A stretch of DNA of 64,000 nt. Origin: Betaproteobacteria bacterium (GTDB lineage Bacteria; Pseudomonadota; Gammaproteobacteria; Burkholderiales; Rhodocyclaceae). Within the stretch, counting starts at the first letter, position 1. Each line of letters begins with the position of its first letter. Shown piece by piece: positions 46,964 to 56,116 of this stretch. A program made the translations under genes and the position numbers. The notes beneath the pieces are model-generated. The model worked only from the letters and a program-made list of their open reading frames with translations. It was not told the origin of the DNA and searched no databases. The stretch lies in NCBI GenBank assembly GCA_012026885.1, contig VEPL01000025.1, positions 606,595 through 670,594 on the forward strand, read 5' to 3'.

Positions 46964-49393
46964 TTACCCCGGTGCGCCGGCAATTTCCCGCGCCATCCGT
47001 TCGATGTCCGGATTGCCCGGTTCAAGTTCGCGCAGCAGGGCGGCGTGCCGGCGTGCTGCCGCGGCATTGCCGGCAGCAAGTTCGTAGCTGACCAGGGCCA
47101 TTAGCAGGTTGCGGTCATATGGACTGCGCGCCAGGGCCGCGTTGAGCACGCGCAGCGCCTCGGCCCGCTTGCCGGTATCGTAGAGCGCCACCCCGTAAAC
47201 GTAGGTGAAACGGGCATCGGCCGGCGCCAGGCGGGCAGCGCGGCCGAGCTCGGCGAGCGCCTCCTGCCGGCGCTGCTGGCGCACGAGCGAAAGTCCCAAT
47301 ACATGGTGCATCGGTGCCGCGCTCGGCGAGCGCTCGAGTGCCGCGCGCAACGTTCGCTCGGCGTCCGCATCGCGCGCCTGGGCCCGGAAGAGGTCGGCCA
47401 GGTTGATGGCGGCCTCGATGTAGGTCGGATCGAGCGCGATCGCCCGCCGATAGGCTGCTTCGGCGCCACCCAAGTCACCGCGCAGGGCGAGCAGGGTGCC
47501 CAGCGCGGTATTGGCCTCGGGGCGGTCGGCATTGAAGCGTTGCCCGGCGGTCCACTCGGCGAGCGCGCTGTCGAAGCGGATTCGCTCGTGGGGCGCGAGG
47601 CCCGCCTCGGCGTCGCCGGCGAGGCTGCGTGCCGATTCCATGCGCACGTCACGGACCGGGTCGTCCAGGAGACGCGGCAACAGCCGGGTGCGCGTGCGCG
47701 CGTCAGCGCCAGCCAGGGCCTGGGCGGACGCAGCGCGCACCAGCGGGTCGCGGTCAGCGAGTGCCTGGACAATCACCGGCAGGGTCTGCGGACCCAAGAA
47801 GCTGCCCAGGCGATGCAGCGCACTGGCCCTGACGATGCCCGGCTGTGCGGCGTCAGCGACGATTGCCGCAAGCGCCGCCTGCGCGCCGGGGGCGCCCCGG
47901 TCGCCATCGCGGAAGGCTTCGGCGAAGGTCTGGAAGCCGGGACTGCGCTGCGGGAACCAGCGCGCCACTGCGGCCGCCGCCCAGGCCGCGCCTTCCTTCG
48001 TGTGGCAGTTGGTGCAGGCATTGGGCACACCGAGGGTCACGCTGCGATCCGGGCGGGGAATGCGGAAACTGTGGTCATGGCGCGGGTCGACCACCATGTA
48101 GGTGGTAGTCGGCATGTGGCACGCGGAGCACGCAGCGCCCGGCGAGGCGGGCGCATGACGCGTATGGGCGGGCACATCGAAGCGGGCTGGTGCGTGGCAC
48201 TGGGCGCAGACGGCGTTGCCGGGCGCCCGCAGCTTGCCGCCGTGCGGCTCGTGGCAGTCCGAACAGGTTACCCCCTGCGCATGCATCCTGCTCTGCAGGA
48301 AGGAGGCGTAATTGAATACCTCGTCGTGCATCTGCCCGTCAACGTAGTAGAGACCGGGCGTCAGCAGCGAGGTCCGGAAGGCATCACCAAAGGGCTGGCC
48401 GGGTTGCCAGTCGTCGGAGAACTGCCCGCGGCGCGCGTGGCAGCGCGCGCAGGTTTCGAGTTCGAGATTGGTGTCGCGCGGACGCGAGCGTCGTGCGCTC
48501 CCGCTCTGGGCGTCGAGGTTCCACTGCACGCCCCGCCGCTCGCCTAGGGAAACGACCAGGCCCTTGCCGGCAAGCGCCTCGCGGGGGCTTTCTTTCCTGG
48601 CCCAGTCCACATGCCGCGAGCCCGGCCCGTGACACGACTCGCAACCGACGCTGCGGTCGGTCGCCGTCGTCCTGAAGTTGCCGGCGGCAGGATCATAGCC
48701 CTTGCGCAGGTTAGTCGAATGGCAGTCGGCGCACTGGTAATTCCAGTTCTGGTCGATTCCGGTCCAGTGCAGCGGGTCGCCCGCCTTCGGCTTCTGCTCC
48801 GGATAGAGGTGGAACCAGCGCTGGCCGCCGGCCTGCTTCGGCCGACTGTCCCAGGCCACGCCGAGCGCCTGCAGGCGGCCGCCGGGGAACGGGACCAAAT
48901 ACTGCTGCAACGGCGCGAGGCCGAAGGTGTGGGTGACTTCGAAATCAGCCCGCTTGCCGTCCGGCCCGTCGGTATTGACCATGAAGCGGCCGTCGCGGCG
49001 GAAGAAGGTGGTCGTTACCCCGGCATGGGTGAAGCGGGCATCGGCGAAGTCGCCCAGTACCGTCCCTTCCGTCGCGTGCTGCATGGCCCGCGCGTGCTGC
49101 GAATCCTGCCATGCCTTGGCCTCGCCGGCATGGCATTGAGCGCAGGCGGCAGCACCCACATACTCGGCCTTGGCCGGCGGCTGGCTTGACGCTGCCGGCA
49201 CGGAACCGGTACCGGCCGGCCTGGCGTTGCCGGTCAGATAGACGTAGGCGAACAACGCTGCCGCCAGCAATGCCAGCACCGCCAACCCGAGGAGCAAGCG
49301 ATTGCGCGGCGCCGGACCGGCCGGGGCGATTGCGGGCAGCGGGCGGGCAACTGCAGCGGCGGGACGGGGCGGCGGGCGCTTCTTTCGGGTCAT
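46964..49393 (-). CDS. membrane-anchored octahaem c-type cytochrome with HEAT and TPR domains
   Basis: 809 residues. One N-terminal membrane helix (about 31-54), then a cytochrome c554-like region with eight CxxCH haem motifs between about residues 84 and 460 (the first is CAQCH at 84-88). Next come a HEAT-like stretch (repeated LADRDPLVRAASAQAL type) and C-terminal tetratricopeptide repeats (EAAYRRAIALDPTYIEAA, DAERTLRAALERSP). Expected in the periplasm with haems attached by the Ccm system; a redox role with protein docking is inferred. Substrate unknown. 14 bases upstream of the HAD gene end on the same strand. Confidence 0.85.
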   Translation of the reverse strand: MTRKKRPPPRPAAAVARPLPAIAPAGPAPRNRLLLGLAVLALLAAALFAYVYLTGNARPAGTGSVPAASSQPPAKAEYVGAAACAQCHAGEAKAWQDSQHARAMQHATEGTVLGDFADARFTHAGVTTTFFRRDGRFMVNTDGPDGKRADFEVTHTFGLAPLQQYLVPFPGGRLQALGVAWDSRPKQAGGQRWFHLYPEQKPKAGDPLHWTGIDQNWNYQCADCHSTNLRKGYDPAAGNFRTTATDRSVGCESCHGPGSRHVDWARKESPREALAGKGLVVSLGERRGVQWNLDAQSGSARRSRPRDTNLELETCARCHARRGQFSDDWQPGQPFGDAFRTSLLTPGLYYVDGQMHDEVFNYASFLQSRMHAQGVTCSDCHEPHGGKLRAPGNAVCAQCHAPARFDVPAHTRHAPASPGAACSACHMPTTTYMVVDPRHDHSFRIPRPDRSVTLGVPNACTNCHTKEGAAWAAAAVARWFPQRSPGFQTFAEAFRDGDRGAPGAQAALAAIVADAAQPGIVRASALHRLGSFLGPQTLPVIVQALADRDPLVRAASAQALAGADARTRTRLLPRLLDDPVRDVRMESARSLAGDAEAGLAPHERIRFDSALAEWTAGQRFNADRPEANTALGTLLALRGDLGGAEAAYRRAIALDPTYIEAAINLADLFRAQARDADAERTLRAALERSPSAAPMHHVLGLSLVRQQRRQEALAELGRAARLAPADARFTYVYGVALYDTGKRAEALRVLNAALARSPYDRNLLMALVSYELAAGNAAAARRHAALLRELEPGNPDIERMAREIAGAPG

Positions 49394-49407
49394 CGGGCTT
49401 GGTCAGG

Positions 49408-50415
49408 TCATCGACGGACGGAATGGACGGTTTTCCAGTCGCGTTCCATGTCCACCACGGTCCACCCGCGTTGCGGCGCCTCCTTCAGGGCCTCGATCAG
49501 CTTGCCGCTGCTCATGGTCACCGCATCGTAGGCGTATTCGCGCTTTGCATCGGTATGGTGGACGATCAGGCCGAAGCTGGGACGCGGATTGTTGATCGTA
49601 GTGTACTGCAGCATCGCCAGGTCGCCGTCGCTGTTGCCGAAACAGGCAATCGGCCGGCGGCCGATGAACTGATGGATGCCTGCCGGCTTTCCCGCCTTGT
49701 CGTCCACGAAGAGGTGGTCCATGGTCTTGACCAGCACCGGTCCGCTGGCGCGCAGTTCGAAGACGGTCCGTGCCGTCGAGCCGACCACCTGTTCGGGGGG
49801 AATGCCATAGACCCGTTCGCTGAAGACACGCATGAAATCGGCGCCGCCGCCCGACACGATGAAGGTCTTGAAGTCCTTGGCCCGCAGGTAGGCCAGCACC
49901 TCGAGCATCGGCTGGTAAGCCAGCCGGTCGTAGGGTTGGTCGAAGCGGGGATGGCGCGCCGAGGCCAGCCAGCGCTCGACGCGGGCGGCAAATTCGCCGG
50001 TGGTCATGCCGGCATGGGTCAATGCGAGGATATGCAACAAGCCGTCATGATGCTTGCCGGCCAGCAGCTTCTCCAGGTCGCCGGCGAGGGCTGCCCTGAC
50101 CATCGGGTCGTTGGCCAGTTCCGGTTCATTGGGGACGCGCCGCTTCAATTCGTCGATGACGAAAGCCAGCTGGAAGGGCAGCGGATTTTCCGGCCAGAGG
50201 GTGCCATCGTTGTCGAAGACGGCGATGCGCTCCGGAATGGCGACGAAATCCGGCGAACCGGGCGTAGTCGTCTTCGTCACGAAAGCGATGATGGCTTGCC
50301 TGGCTGTCCCGTCGTTCCAGGACGGCAGGGGGTCGACGGCCCCGGCCAATCCCGCGGCCGACAGGGCGGTCAAGACAATGGCCCCGAGAAAACGCCTGAT
50401 CGAACGGCAGTTCAT
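49408..50415 (-). CDS. exported HAD-superfamily phosphohydrolase
   Basis: 335 residues. Signal peptide MNCRSIRRFLGAIVLTALSAAGLAGA, HAD motif I FDNDGTLW (Asp68, Asp70), motif II VSGG, and motif IV-like CFGNSDGDLAML. The annotated ATG has GGAGAG upstream; an upstream in-frame extension to 50490 has no signal peptide. A periplasmic phosphatase role is inferred; substrate unknown. Follows the sulfatase gene after a terminator-like hairpin. Confidence 0.82.
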   Translation of the reverse strand: MNCRSIRRFLGAIVLTALSAAGLAGAVDPLPSWNDGTARQAIIAFVTKTTTPGSPDFVAIPERIAVFDNDGTLWPENPLPFQLAFVIDELKRRVPNEPELANDPMVRAALAGDLEKLLAGKHHDGLLHILALTHAGMTTGEFAARVERWLASARHPRFDQPYDRLAYQPMLEVLAYLRAKDFKTFIVSGGGADFMRVFSERVYGIPPEQVVGSTARTVFELRASGPVLVKTMDHLFVDDKAGKPAGIHQFIGRRPIACFGNSDGDLAMLQYTTINNPRPSFGLIVHHTDAKREYAYDAVTMSSGKLIEALKEAPQRGWTVVDMERDWKTVHSVRR

Positions 50416-50443
50416 GGTGGTGCTCTCCGGTGATCGAATGAAA

Positions 50444-50474
50444 ACGGGCCACAGCGCCTTGGCGTGTGGCCCGT
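50444..50474 (-). terminator. terminator after the arylsulfatase gene
   Basis: Perfect 10-bp outer stem ACGGGCCACA / TGTGGCCCGT with an inner CGCC/GGCG extension; on the minus strand followed by TTTTC. It lies between the sulfatase stop (50528) and the HAD start (50415). Confidence 0.7.
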
Positions 50475-50527
50475 CGCAATGGCAGCCCAAGCAGTGGCGT
50501 CAGGCAGCCACCGTCCGGCGGCCTCGC

Positions 50528-52090
50528 CTACTTACCGCCGCCGGCATTCCTCAACTGTTCCTCGATCCGGCTCAGGTTGAAGGCGCCAGGCGTCTGGCTA
50601 GGCGGATAGTCTTTCATGGTCATCAGGAACTTGGCGGCCAGTCCCTGGATCGGCACCAGGACGAAGGCCCGGTCGAGCCACCAGTCGTTGTAGGTGTTCG
50701 AGTTGTGCTGCGCCTTCTCGAAAGGATCGCGGCGCAGGTTGAAGATCAGCGGCGCGCGCAATTCGACGAAAGGCTCGCGCCACACACCGAAGGCCTGACC
50801 GCGGTTCTCCAGGAAGACCACTTTCCAGTCCTCGTAGCGTGCTGCGACGATTTGTGCATCGTCGTTGACGTACCAGAATTCCTTGCGTGGCGATTCCTTG
50901 GTCTTGCCGCTCAGATAGTCAAGCTGGTTGTATCCGTCCAGGTGATTCCGGTAGTTGCGGCCGTTGATCGTCGTGCCCTTGAGGAGACGTTCCTTGACCG
51001 TCGTGTCGCCGGCAATGGCGGCGAAGGTCGGCAGCCAGTCCTCGTGCGAAACGATGCCGTTCAGAGTCGTTCCGGCAGGGAACTTGCCCGGCCAGCGGAC
51101 GAAAGCCGGAACGCGATAGGCGCCTTCCCAGTTCGAGTTCTTCTCGCTGCGGAACGGCGTCGTGCCGGCATCCGGCCAGGTGTTGTAGTGGGGGCCGTTG
51201 TCGGTCGAGTACATGACGACGGTGTTGTCCTTGAGACCCAGTTCATCGAGCGCCTTGAGCAATTCGCCGACATGCATGTCGTGTTCGACCATGCCGTCGC
51301 TGTACTCGTCCTGCCCTGACTTGCCCCGGTTCTCCGCCTTGACGTGGGTACGGAAGTGCATGCGCGAGGCGTTCCACCAGATGAAGAAAGGCTTGCCGGC
51401 CTTGGCCTGGCGCTGCATGAACTCCTTGGCTGCGGCGACGGTTTCCTCGTCGATGGTTTCCATGCGCTTCTTGGTCAGCGGACCGGTGTTCTCGATCCTC
51501 TGGCCACCCTTGCCGTCGGCCCAGGTGTGCAACACGCCACGGGGGCCGAACTTCTTGCGGAATTCAGGATTCTTCGGGTAATCGAAATTCTCTGGCTCTT
51601 CCTCCGCATTCAAGTGGTAGAGCGTACCCAGGAATTCGTCGAAGCCATGCGCGGTAGGCAGGTGCTCATCAAGGTCGCCCTGGTGATTCTTGCCGAACTG
51701 TCCGGTCGCATAGCCCTGACCCTTGAGCACGGTGGCCATGGTCACGTCGGTCTTCTGCCAGCCCTGCTTGGCGCCGGGCAGGCCGACCTTGGTCATGCCC
51801 GAACGCACCGGCACCGAACCGCTGATGAACGCCGCACGTCCCGCCGTGCAGCTCTGCTGGGCATAGTAATCAGTGAACGCGACGCCTTCCTTGGCGATTC
51901 GGTCGATGTTCGGCGTCTGGTAGCCCATCATGCCGTGACTGTTGTGGCTGATGTTCCAGGTGCCGATGTCGTCACCCCAGAGAACGAGGATGTTGGGCTT
52001 GCTCTGGGCCGAGGCGCCGGTCGTCGCTGCCAGCGCGACCGTCACGGCGGCGACGGCGCGGAGCAGGCCGCTCAGGAATGGTCGTTTCAT
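50528..52090 (-). CDS. exported arylsulfatase (type I, FGly)
   Basis: 520 residues. Signal peptide MKRPFLSGLLRAVAAVTVAL..GASA, metal aspartates in LWGDDIG (Asp40, Asp41), and the sulfatase motif CTAGR with Cys81 as the formylglycine precursor. The consensus is C/S-x-P/A-x-R. Ca-ligand YSTDNGP and the alkaline-phosphatase fold are intact. It hydrolyses sulfate esters in the periplasm or outside. No formylglycine-generating enzyme lies nearby, so maturation must be encoded elsewhere. AGAGGAG ribosome site. Confidence 0.93.
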   Translation of the reverse strand: MKRPFLSGLLRAVAAVTVALAATTGASAQSKPNILVLWGDDIGTWNISHNSHGMMGYQTPNIDRIAKEGVAFTDYYAQQSCTAGRAAFISGSVPVRSGMTKVGLPGAKQGWQKTDVTMATVLKGQGYATGQFGKNHQGDLDEHLPTAHGFDEFLGTLYHLNAEEEPENFDYPKNPEFRKKFGPRGVLHTWADGKGGQRIENTGPLTKKRMETIDEETVAAAKEFMQRQAKAGKPFFIWWNASRMHFRTHVKAENRGKSGQDEYSDGMVEHDMHVGELLKALDELGLKDNTVVMYSTDNGPHYNTWPDAGTTPFRSEKNSNWEGAYRVPAFVRWPGKFPAGTTLNGIVSHEDWLPTFAAIAGDTTVKERLLKGTTINGRNYRNHLDGYNQLDYLSGKTKESPRKEFWYVNDDAQIVAARYEDWKVVFLENRGQAFGVWREPFVELRAPLIFNLRRDPFEKAQHNSNTYNDWWLDRAFVLVPIQGLAAKFLMTMKDYPPSQTPGAFNLSRIEEQLRNAGGGK

Positions 52091-52369
52091 GTGTTCTCCT
52101 CTCGTGTGTGAGTGGATGCCGAGACGGAGGGCGGTTGCCGAACAACTCGCATCCACTGCAGGTAGTGCGGAACAAACAAGGCGACAGTAGAGCATCCGGA
52201 ACAGAATGCGTCTAATGACAAAAGATATTTGGAACAATAACACCGATGCATGGCGAAGCTGCATTCGACAAGTCTGGGCAGAGCGTGTTTCGACCGCCAG
52301 GCATGCTTCGGTGCCGACGGTCGGCTTCCGGCTGCGCTCTTGCGATGGCATCTCCGTCTGTCGCCGGGG
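52091..52369 (-). promoter_or_regulatory. upstream region of the arylsulfatase with three GGAACA repeats
   Basis: 279 bases without a credible gene; the sulfatase frame extends into it without a signal peptide. GGAACA (plus orientation) occurs at 52169-52174, 52198-52203 and 52231-52236, 29 and 33 bases apart, close to three helical turns. Candidate activator sites for the sulfatase; no regulator is identified. Confidence 0.35.
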
Positions 52370-53542
52370 TCAGACCAGGGTTTTCAGCAACTTGAGCAGC
52401 ATGTCGCGCAGCGGCACCTGCTGCGCCGCGACCAACAGCATGGGCAGCGCGATCGGCACCAGGATGGCGGCCAGCGCGCTCTTGCCGGCCGGCAGCGGGC
52501 TGATCTTTTCCACGAGTTCGTAGGTGGCGGCGATGTCGGCGACCGGACCGAGTTCGGGCGCGTCGAGCAGCGCGTTTTCGGCGACCGGCCGGCCGAGAAT
52601 CCAGCGCTGGTGCACCAGCCCGCCGTGGTTGCCGACCAGCACACCGTAGTCGAGCAGGGCGCGCCGCTTCATGGCGGCGATGCGTGGCGCCAGAACGAGC
52701 AGCGGCAGGAGAAGGAGCGCGCTCCACAGTACGACGAAGGCGATCAGGGGCAGCTTGAAGGCGGCCAGCGACTGCCCGTGGAAGACGACGTCGTGCATCC
52801 AGCGCGAAGCGAGGACGGTCGATACGGCGAGGGTGACGAGGAAGGTCGCCGACGGCAGCTTGCGGACGAAGCCGAGGCCGCCATGGCGGTCCGGGTGGGT
52901 CGGGACGAGGGCCAGCTCGAGGCGGGCGAGCCGGTGGAAGAGAATGATGACCAGCGCGATACGCCAGAGCCAGCCGAGCGCCAGGACGATGAAGACGGGG
53001 CGGGCGACGGCGAGGAACCACCAGCCGCCGAAGCCGAATTCGCCGCCGCTTTCCGCCCACGACATCTCGTGCGGATCGCTGCCGGGACCGGCGATCGACC
53101 AGGCGAGCGCAAGGCCGACGATGGCGACCCAGGGAAAGCTCGCATCGCGCAGGCGCGCGGTCGCTTGCAGGGCGGCGCGGAAGGCCGCGTGCTGGGCGTC
53201 AGGAACGATGCCGGTGGTGCGGAACTGGCTGACGATCCCGCGCACGACGCGGGCGGCCATGCCCTCGGCGAGGATGAACAGCGGGATCGCGACGAGGCAG
53301 CGGACGTGGATGCCGAAGTGGGCGAGCAGTGGCTCGCCGCTGCCGCCATCGAACAGGCGGTGATTCACGGCGGCCCACACGGCCAGCGGCAGCCAGGCGA
53401 ACAGCGCGAAGAAGAGGGCGCGGCGGACGACGCCGAGCCCCGTGCGGGGAGCGATGCCGAGCGTACGTTGCCAGCGCAGGAGCGCATCGTTGCGCAGGAG
53501 GTCGAAATCCTCGTCGGGGTGGGTTGACTGGGCGATATCCAT
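52370..53542 (-). CDS. multi-pass membrane protein, unknown function
   Basis: 390 residues from the ATG at 53542 (the frame runs further but the extension is Arg-rich and unlikely). A soluble N-terminus of about 35 residues is followed by six to seven hydrophobic helices, e.g. ALFFALFAWLPLAVWAA, CLVAIPLFILAEGM, VFIVLALGWLWRIALVIILF and LIAFVVLWSALLLLPLLVLA. No transporter signature recognised. Same strand as the two exported proteins upstream, spacing about 86 bases. Confidence 0.75.
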   Translation of the reverse strand: MDIAQSTHPDEDFDLLRNDALLRWQRTLGIAPRTGLGVVRRALFFALFAWLPLAVWAAVNHRLFDGGSGEPLLAHFGIHVRCLVAIPLFILAEGMAARVVRGIVSQFRTTGIVPDAQHAAFRAALQATARLRDASFPWVAIVGLALAWSIAGPGSDPHEMSWAESGGEFGFGGWWFLAVARPVFIVLALGWLWRIALVIILFHRLARLELALVPTHPDRHGGLGFVRKLPSATFLVTLAVSTVLASRWMHDVVFHGQSLAAFKLPLIAFVVLWSALLLLPLLVLAPRIAAMKRRALLDYGVLVGNHGGLVHQRWILGRPVAENALLDAPELGPVADIAATYELVEKISPLPAGKSALAAILVPIALPMLLVAAQQVPLRDMLLKLLKTLV

Positions 53543-53628
53543 GGGCGGAGCGGGCGTTGGCGCCTCCTGCTGCGGTCGACGCCGGAAAACGGGCAAAAAC
53601 GGGAGCGGGCATGGGCCCGCCCGTGTGC

Positions 53629-54138
53629 TCAGTAGGGCGGGTTGATGACGACGTACTGGCTGCCCTGCGGCTGGTACCAGGTGTTGCCGCATTGCTGGTA
53701 GATCATCCCGCCGTAATTCACCGGCACGCAGTTGGGCGGCACCGAACGCACGATCGAGCCGACCACGGCCGAGGTGACGGCCACTGTCGCCGTGACCGCG
53801 GCAGCCGTGGCGATCGGGTGGTAGTCGTTGTCCCAGCCACCACCGCAGCAACCGCGGCGGTCGACGTCGACATTGACGTTCTTGTTCACGTTGACGTTGG
53901 TGTTGCGGTTGCTGACGTTGTTGACGCTGGTGCTGCGCACATTGGTGCTGCGCGCGTCGCGCCGGCTGTTGTCGATCTGGCGACCGCCGCCACCGCCGCC
54001 GGCCTTGGCTGCAGCCCGCTGGCCGCCACCGCCGCCGCGTCCACCGTCACGGGCTTCGGCCAGCGGCACGACGGCGAGACTGGCGAGGGCGACCACCACG
54101 AGCGGGATCGCGAAAAGCCGGGTCGAGGATGTCTTCAT
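53629..54138 (-). CDS. exported Gly/Asn-repeat protein (DUF6515-like)
   Basis: 169 residues. Signal peptide MKTSSTRLFAIPLVVVALASL..AEA, a Gly-rich stretch, an Asn-Val repeat (NTNVNVNKNVNVDVDRR), a hydrophobic helix (TAAAVTATVAVTSAVVGSIV), then a domain with YGGMIYQQCGNTWYQPQ. The tail resembles small exported proteins I recall as DUF6515; role unknown. GGGAG ribosome site; 12 bases after the DUF2092 gene. Confidence 0.75.
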   Translation of the reverse strand: MKTSSTRLFAIPLVVVALASLAVVPLAEARDGGRGGGGGQRAAAKAGGGGGGRQIDNSRRDARSTNVRSTSVNNVSNRNTNVNVNKNVNVDVDRRGCCGGGWDNDYHPIATAAAVTATVAVTSAVVGSIVRSVPPNCVPVNYGGMIYQQCGNTWYQPQGSQYVVINPPY

Positions 54139-54150
54139 GTGCGTTCTCCC

Positions 54151-54918
54151 TTATTTCCTGTCGACGGTGCGCCACTCGGCCTGCCGGCTGCCCTTGGGCG
54201 GCGTGAAGGTGAAGGCCGCGGCGGTGAAGCCGGGCTTGAGGTTCCAGTCGATCGACGAGACCGATTGCGGGCGCGCCTCGTCCGTGCGGTTGGTGACCAC
54301 GAGCTTGCGCGGCAGCGGCTTGCCGCCGGCACTGATCCAGACCTGCCAGTCGAGCTTGCCCTGGCGGAAGGCGTAGTGGTCGCAGAGATCGTCGCCGATG
54401 AAATCCTGGCCGGCATTCATCGCCGATTCGATGCCATCGACCGGCGCCGCCGGCGTGCCCCACATGAAGAGGTCGGCGAGCGGCACCTCGATGCCGTAGC
54501 GCTGTTCGAGCTTGTCGACCAGTTCCACCAGGGAGCCGGTGAATGCCACCGTCGAGTAGGCCTTCTGGGCCGGCATGTACAGGGTGGCGTGGCGGCCGTC
54601 ATAGACCAGTTCGCGTTCGTTGCGCGCGCTCGTCATGCGGGCGCGCAGTTTGTCGGGGCGCGCGACGTCGATGACGGCCGTCGCCGTATGCTGCAGCTTC
54701 TGGCCGTCGGCAAGGACGCGTTCGCCGGTCAGTTCGGTGCTGACGCGGAAGCGGCCCAGTCCTTGCAGGTAGGCGCCCATCTCCCGCAGGGCGAGGAGAG
54801 CGCCCGGGTCGACCAGGGTCGCCTGCGTTGCCGCCTCGGGTGCGGAAGCCTGCGCATTGGCGAGCGCCGGGGAAAGGGCGATGACCAGTAACAAGGGAGC
54901 AAATAGTCGGGGTTTCAC
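54151..54918 (-). CDS. exported DUF2092 protein
   Basis: 255 residues from a GTG with AGGAG eight bases upstream. Signal peptide MKPRLFAPLLLVIALSPALANA, then a beta-rich fold of the LolA/LppX type (DFIGDDLCDHYAFRQGKLDWQVWIS). Related folds carry lipids in the periplasm, but no substrate can be assigned. First gene of a three-gene minus-strand run; divergent from a LysR regulator that may control it. Confidence 0.82.
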   Translation of the reverse strand: MKPRLFAPLLLVIALSPALANAQASAPEAATQATLVDPGALLALREMGAYLQGLGRFRVSTELTGERVLADGQKLQHTATAVIDVARPDKLRARMTSARNERELVYDGRHATLYMPAQKAYSTVAFTGSLVELVDKLEQRYGIEVPLADLFMWGTPAAPVDGIESAMNAGQDFIGDDLCDHYAFRQGKLDWQVWISAGGKPLPRKLVVTNRTDEARPQSVSSIDWNLKPGFTAAAFTFTPPKGSRQAEWRTVDRK

Positions 54919-55135
54919 GCGGGATCTCCTGAAATGGACAAGGTGGCAAGCCCAAGCCGCTGTTCACGCCGCCCTGAGCGTTGCACGCCACCACTATGTT
55001 GTACAAGCCGACCGCACGGCGTTTCTTCGCGTTGCCGGTGGCCACGACCGCCGCATCGACGATGCCGCGCCAGTGAAGCACCGGGTTACTCATGAGTCCA
55101 GTGACAATAATTTATGGTGGGGATAACATTGGCGC
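54919..55135. promoter_or_regulatory. divergent control region between the DUF2092 gene and lysR
   Basis: 217 bases. Perfect palindromes TTGTACAA (54999-55006) and ACTCATGAGT (55088-55097) are visible; GATAACAT (55122-55129) could be the -10 of lysR. LysR proteins usually bind such divergent regions, so these are candidate operators. Confidence 0.4.
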
Positions 55136-56116
55136 ATGGATATCGACATCCGTTTCATCCGGCACGTGCTGGCGCTCGCCCGCCACCACAATTTCGCGCG
55201 CGCCGCGGAACACCTTCACCTCTCCCAGCCGGCGCTGTCGCGCAGCATCGCGCGGCTCGAGGAAACGCTCGGTGTCACCTTGTTCGACCGCGCCCGCGAC
55301 GGCGTCTTCCCGACCGATTACGGGCGGCTCATCATCGAGCGCGGCGTGGAAATCCTGCGCCGCAGCCAGGAGTTGCAGCGGGAACTGGATCTCATGCAGG
55401 GGGTCGAGGTCGGTGAACTGGCGGTCGTCGCCGGTCCGTTTCCGCATGCGATATCGGGTGGTCCGGCCCTCTCCCGCCTGTTGTCGTCGCGCCCCGGCTT
55501 GCGTGTGCGGTTATCCCAGCAGAGCCCGCGCGGAGCAGTCGAGCAGGTTCTCGAGGGATCGGTCGACCTCGGTATCGCGGACCTGCGCGAGTGGGAGGGG
55601 GATTCACGCCTGCAGGCAGAGATGTTGCCCGTGCATGTGGGTTTCTGGGTGGCCCGCTCGGACCATCCGCTGGCCGGCCGCCGAGGCCTCGCGCTGGCCG
55701 ATGTGCTTGCGTATCGCATGATCAGCGCGGCATTGCCGCGGCAGATTGCGGATTTTCTCGGCGATTGTCCGGTCGCCGGGCAGGTCGATGCGGACAGCGG
55801 GTTATTCTTGCCGGCAGTCACCCTGGACGCACTGTCGTTCGGGCCGGCGATCGCGGCGGCTTCGGATGCGATCATGCTGACCACGATCGGCATCGTCGCT
55901 CAGGGCCTGGAACGGGGTGAATTGACCATTCTCGACCTGCACCTGCCCTGGCAGCGAACTGCTTACGGGTTCGCAACCCGGCGCGGCCGCACGCCGTCGC
56001 CGGCGGCGCTCGAATACATGGCCTGTGTGCGCGCGGTCGAAGCGGAGGGGATGGCCGAAGAACAGCGCCTGATTGCCAACCACCTGGGGGCCGGTTGCGC
56101 GGCGTACAGCGGGTGA
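55136..56116 (+). CDS. LysR-family transcriptional regulator
   Basis: 326 residues. N-terminal winged helix (FIRHVLALARHHNFARAAEHLHLSQPALSRSIARLEE) and a periplasmic-binding-like effector domain from about residue 90. Divergent from the DUF2092 operon and translationally coupled to the MFS gene (GTGA), so it may control either or both. Effector unknown. Confidence 0.93.
   Translation: MDIDIRFIRHVLALARHHNFARAAEHLHLSQPALSRSIARLEETLGVTLFDRARDGVFPTDYGRLIIERGVEILRRSQELQRELDLMQGVEVGELAVVAGPFPHAISGGPALSRLLSSRPGLRVRLSQQSPRGAVEQVLEGSVDLGIADLREWEGDSRLQAEMLPVHVGFWVARSDHPLAGRRGLALADVLAYRMISAALPRQIADFLGDCPVAGQVDADSGLFLPAVTLDALSFGPAIAAASDAIMLTTIGIVAQGLERGELTILDLHLPWQRTAYGFATRRGRTPSPAALEYMACVRAVEAEGMAEEQRLIANHLGAGCAAYSG

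Noticed and set aside
52091-52351. Upstream extension of the sulfatase frame
   Set aside because: No signal peptide or ribosome site; the ATG at 52090 has both.
52365-52380. GGGGTCAGACC near the membrane protein stop, resembling RAYT-associated words
   Set aside because: Single occurrence, no partner in inverted orientation, overlaps coding sequence.
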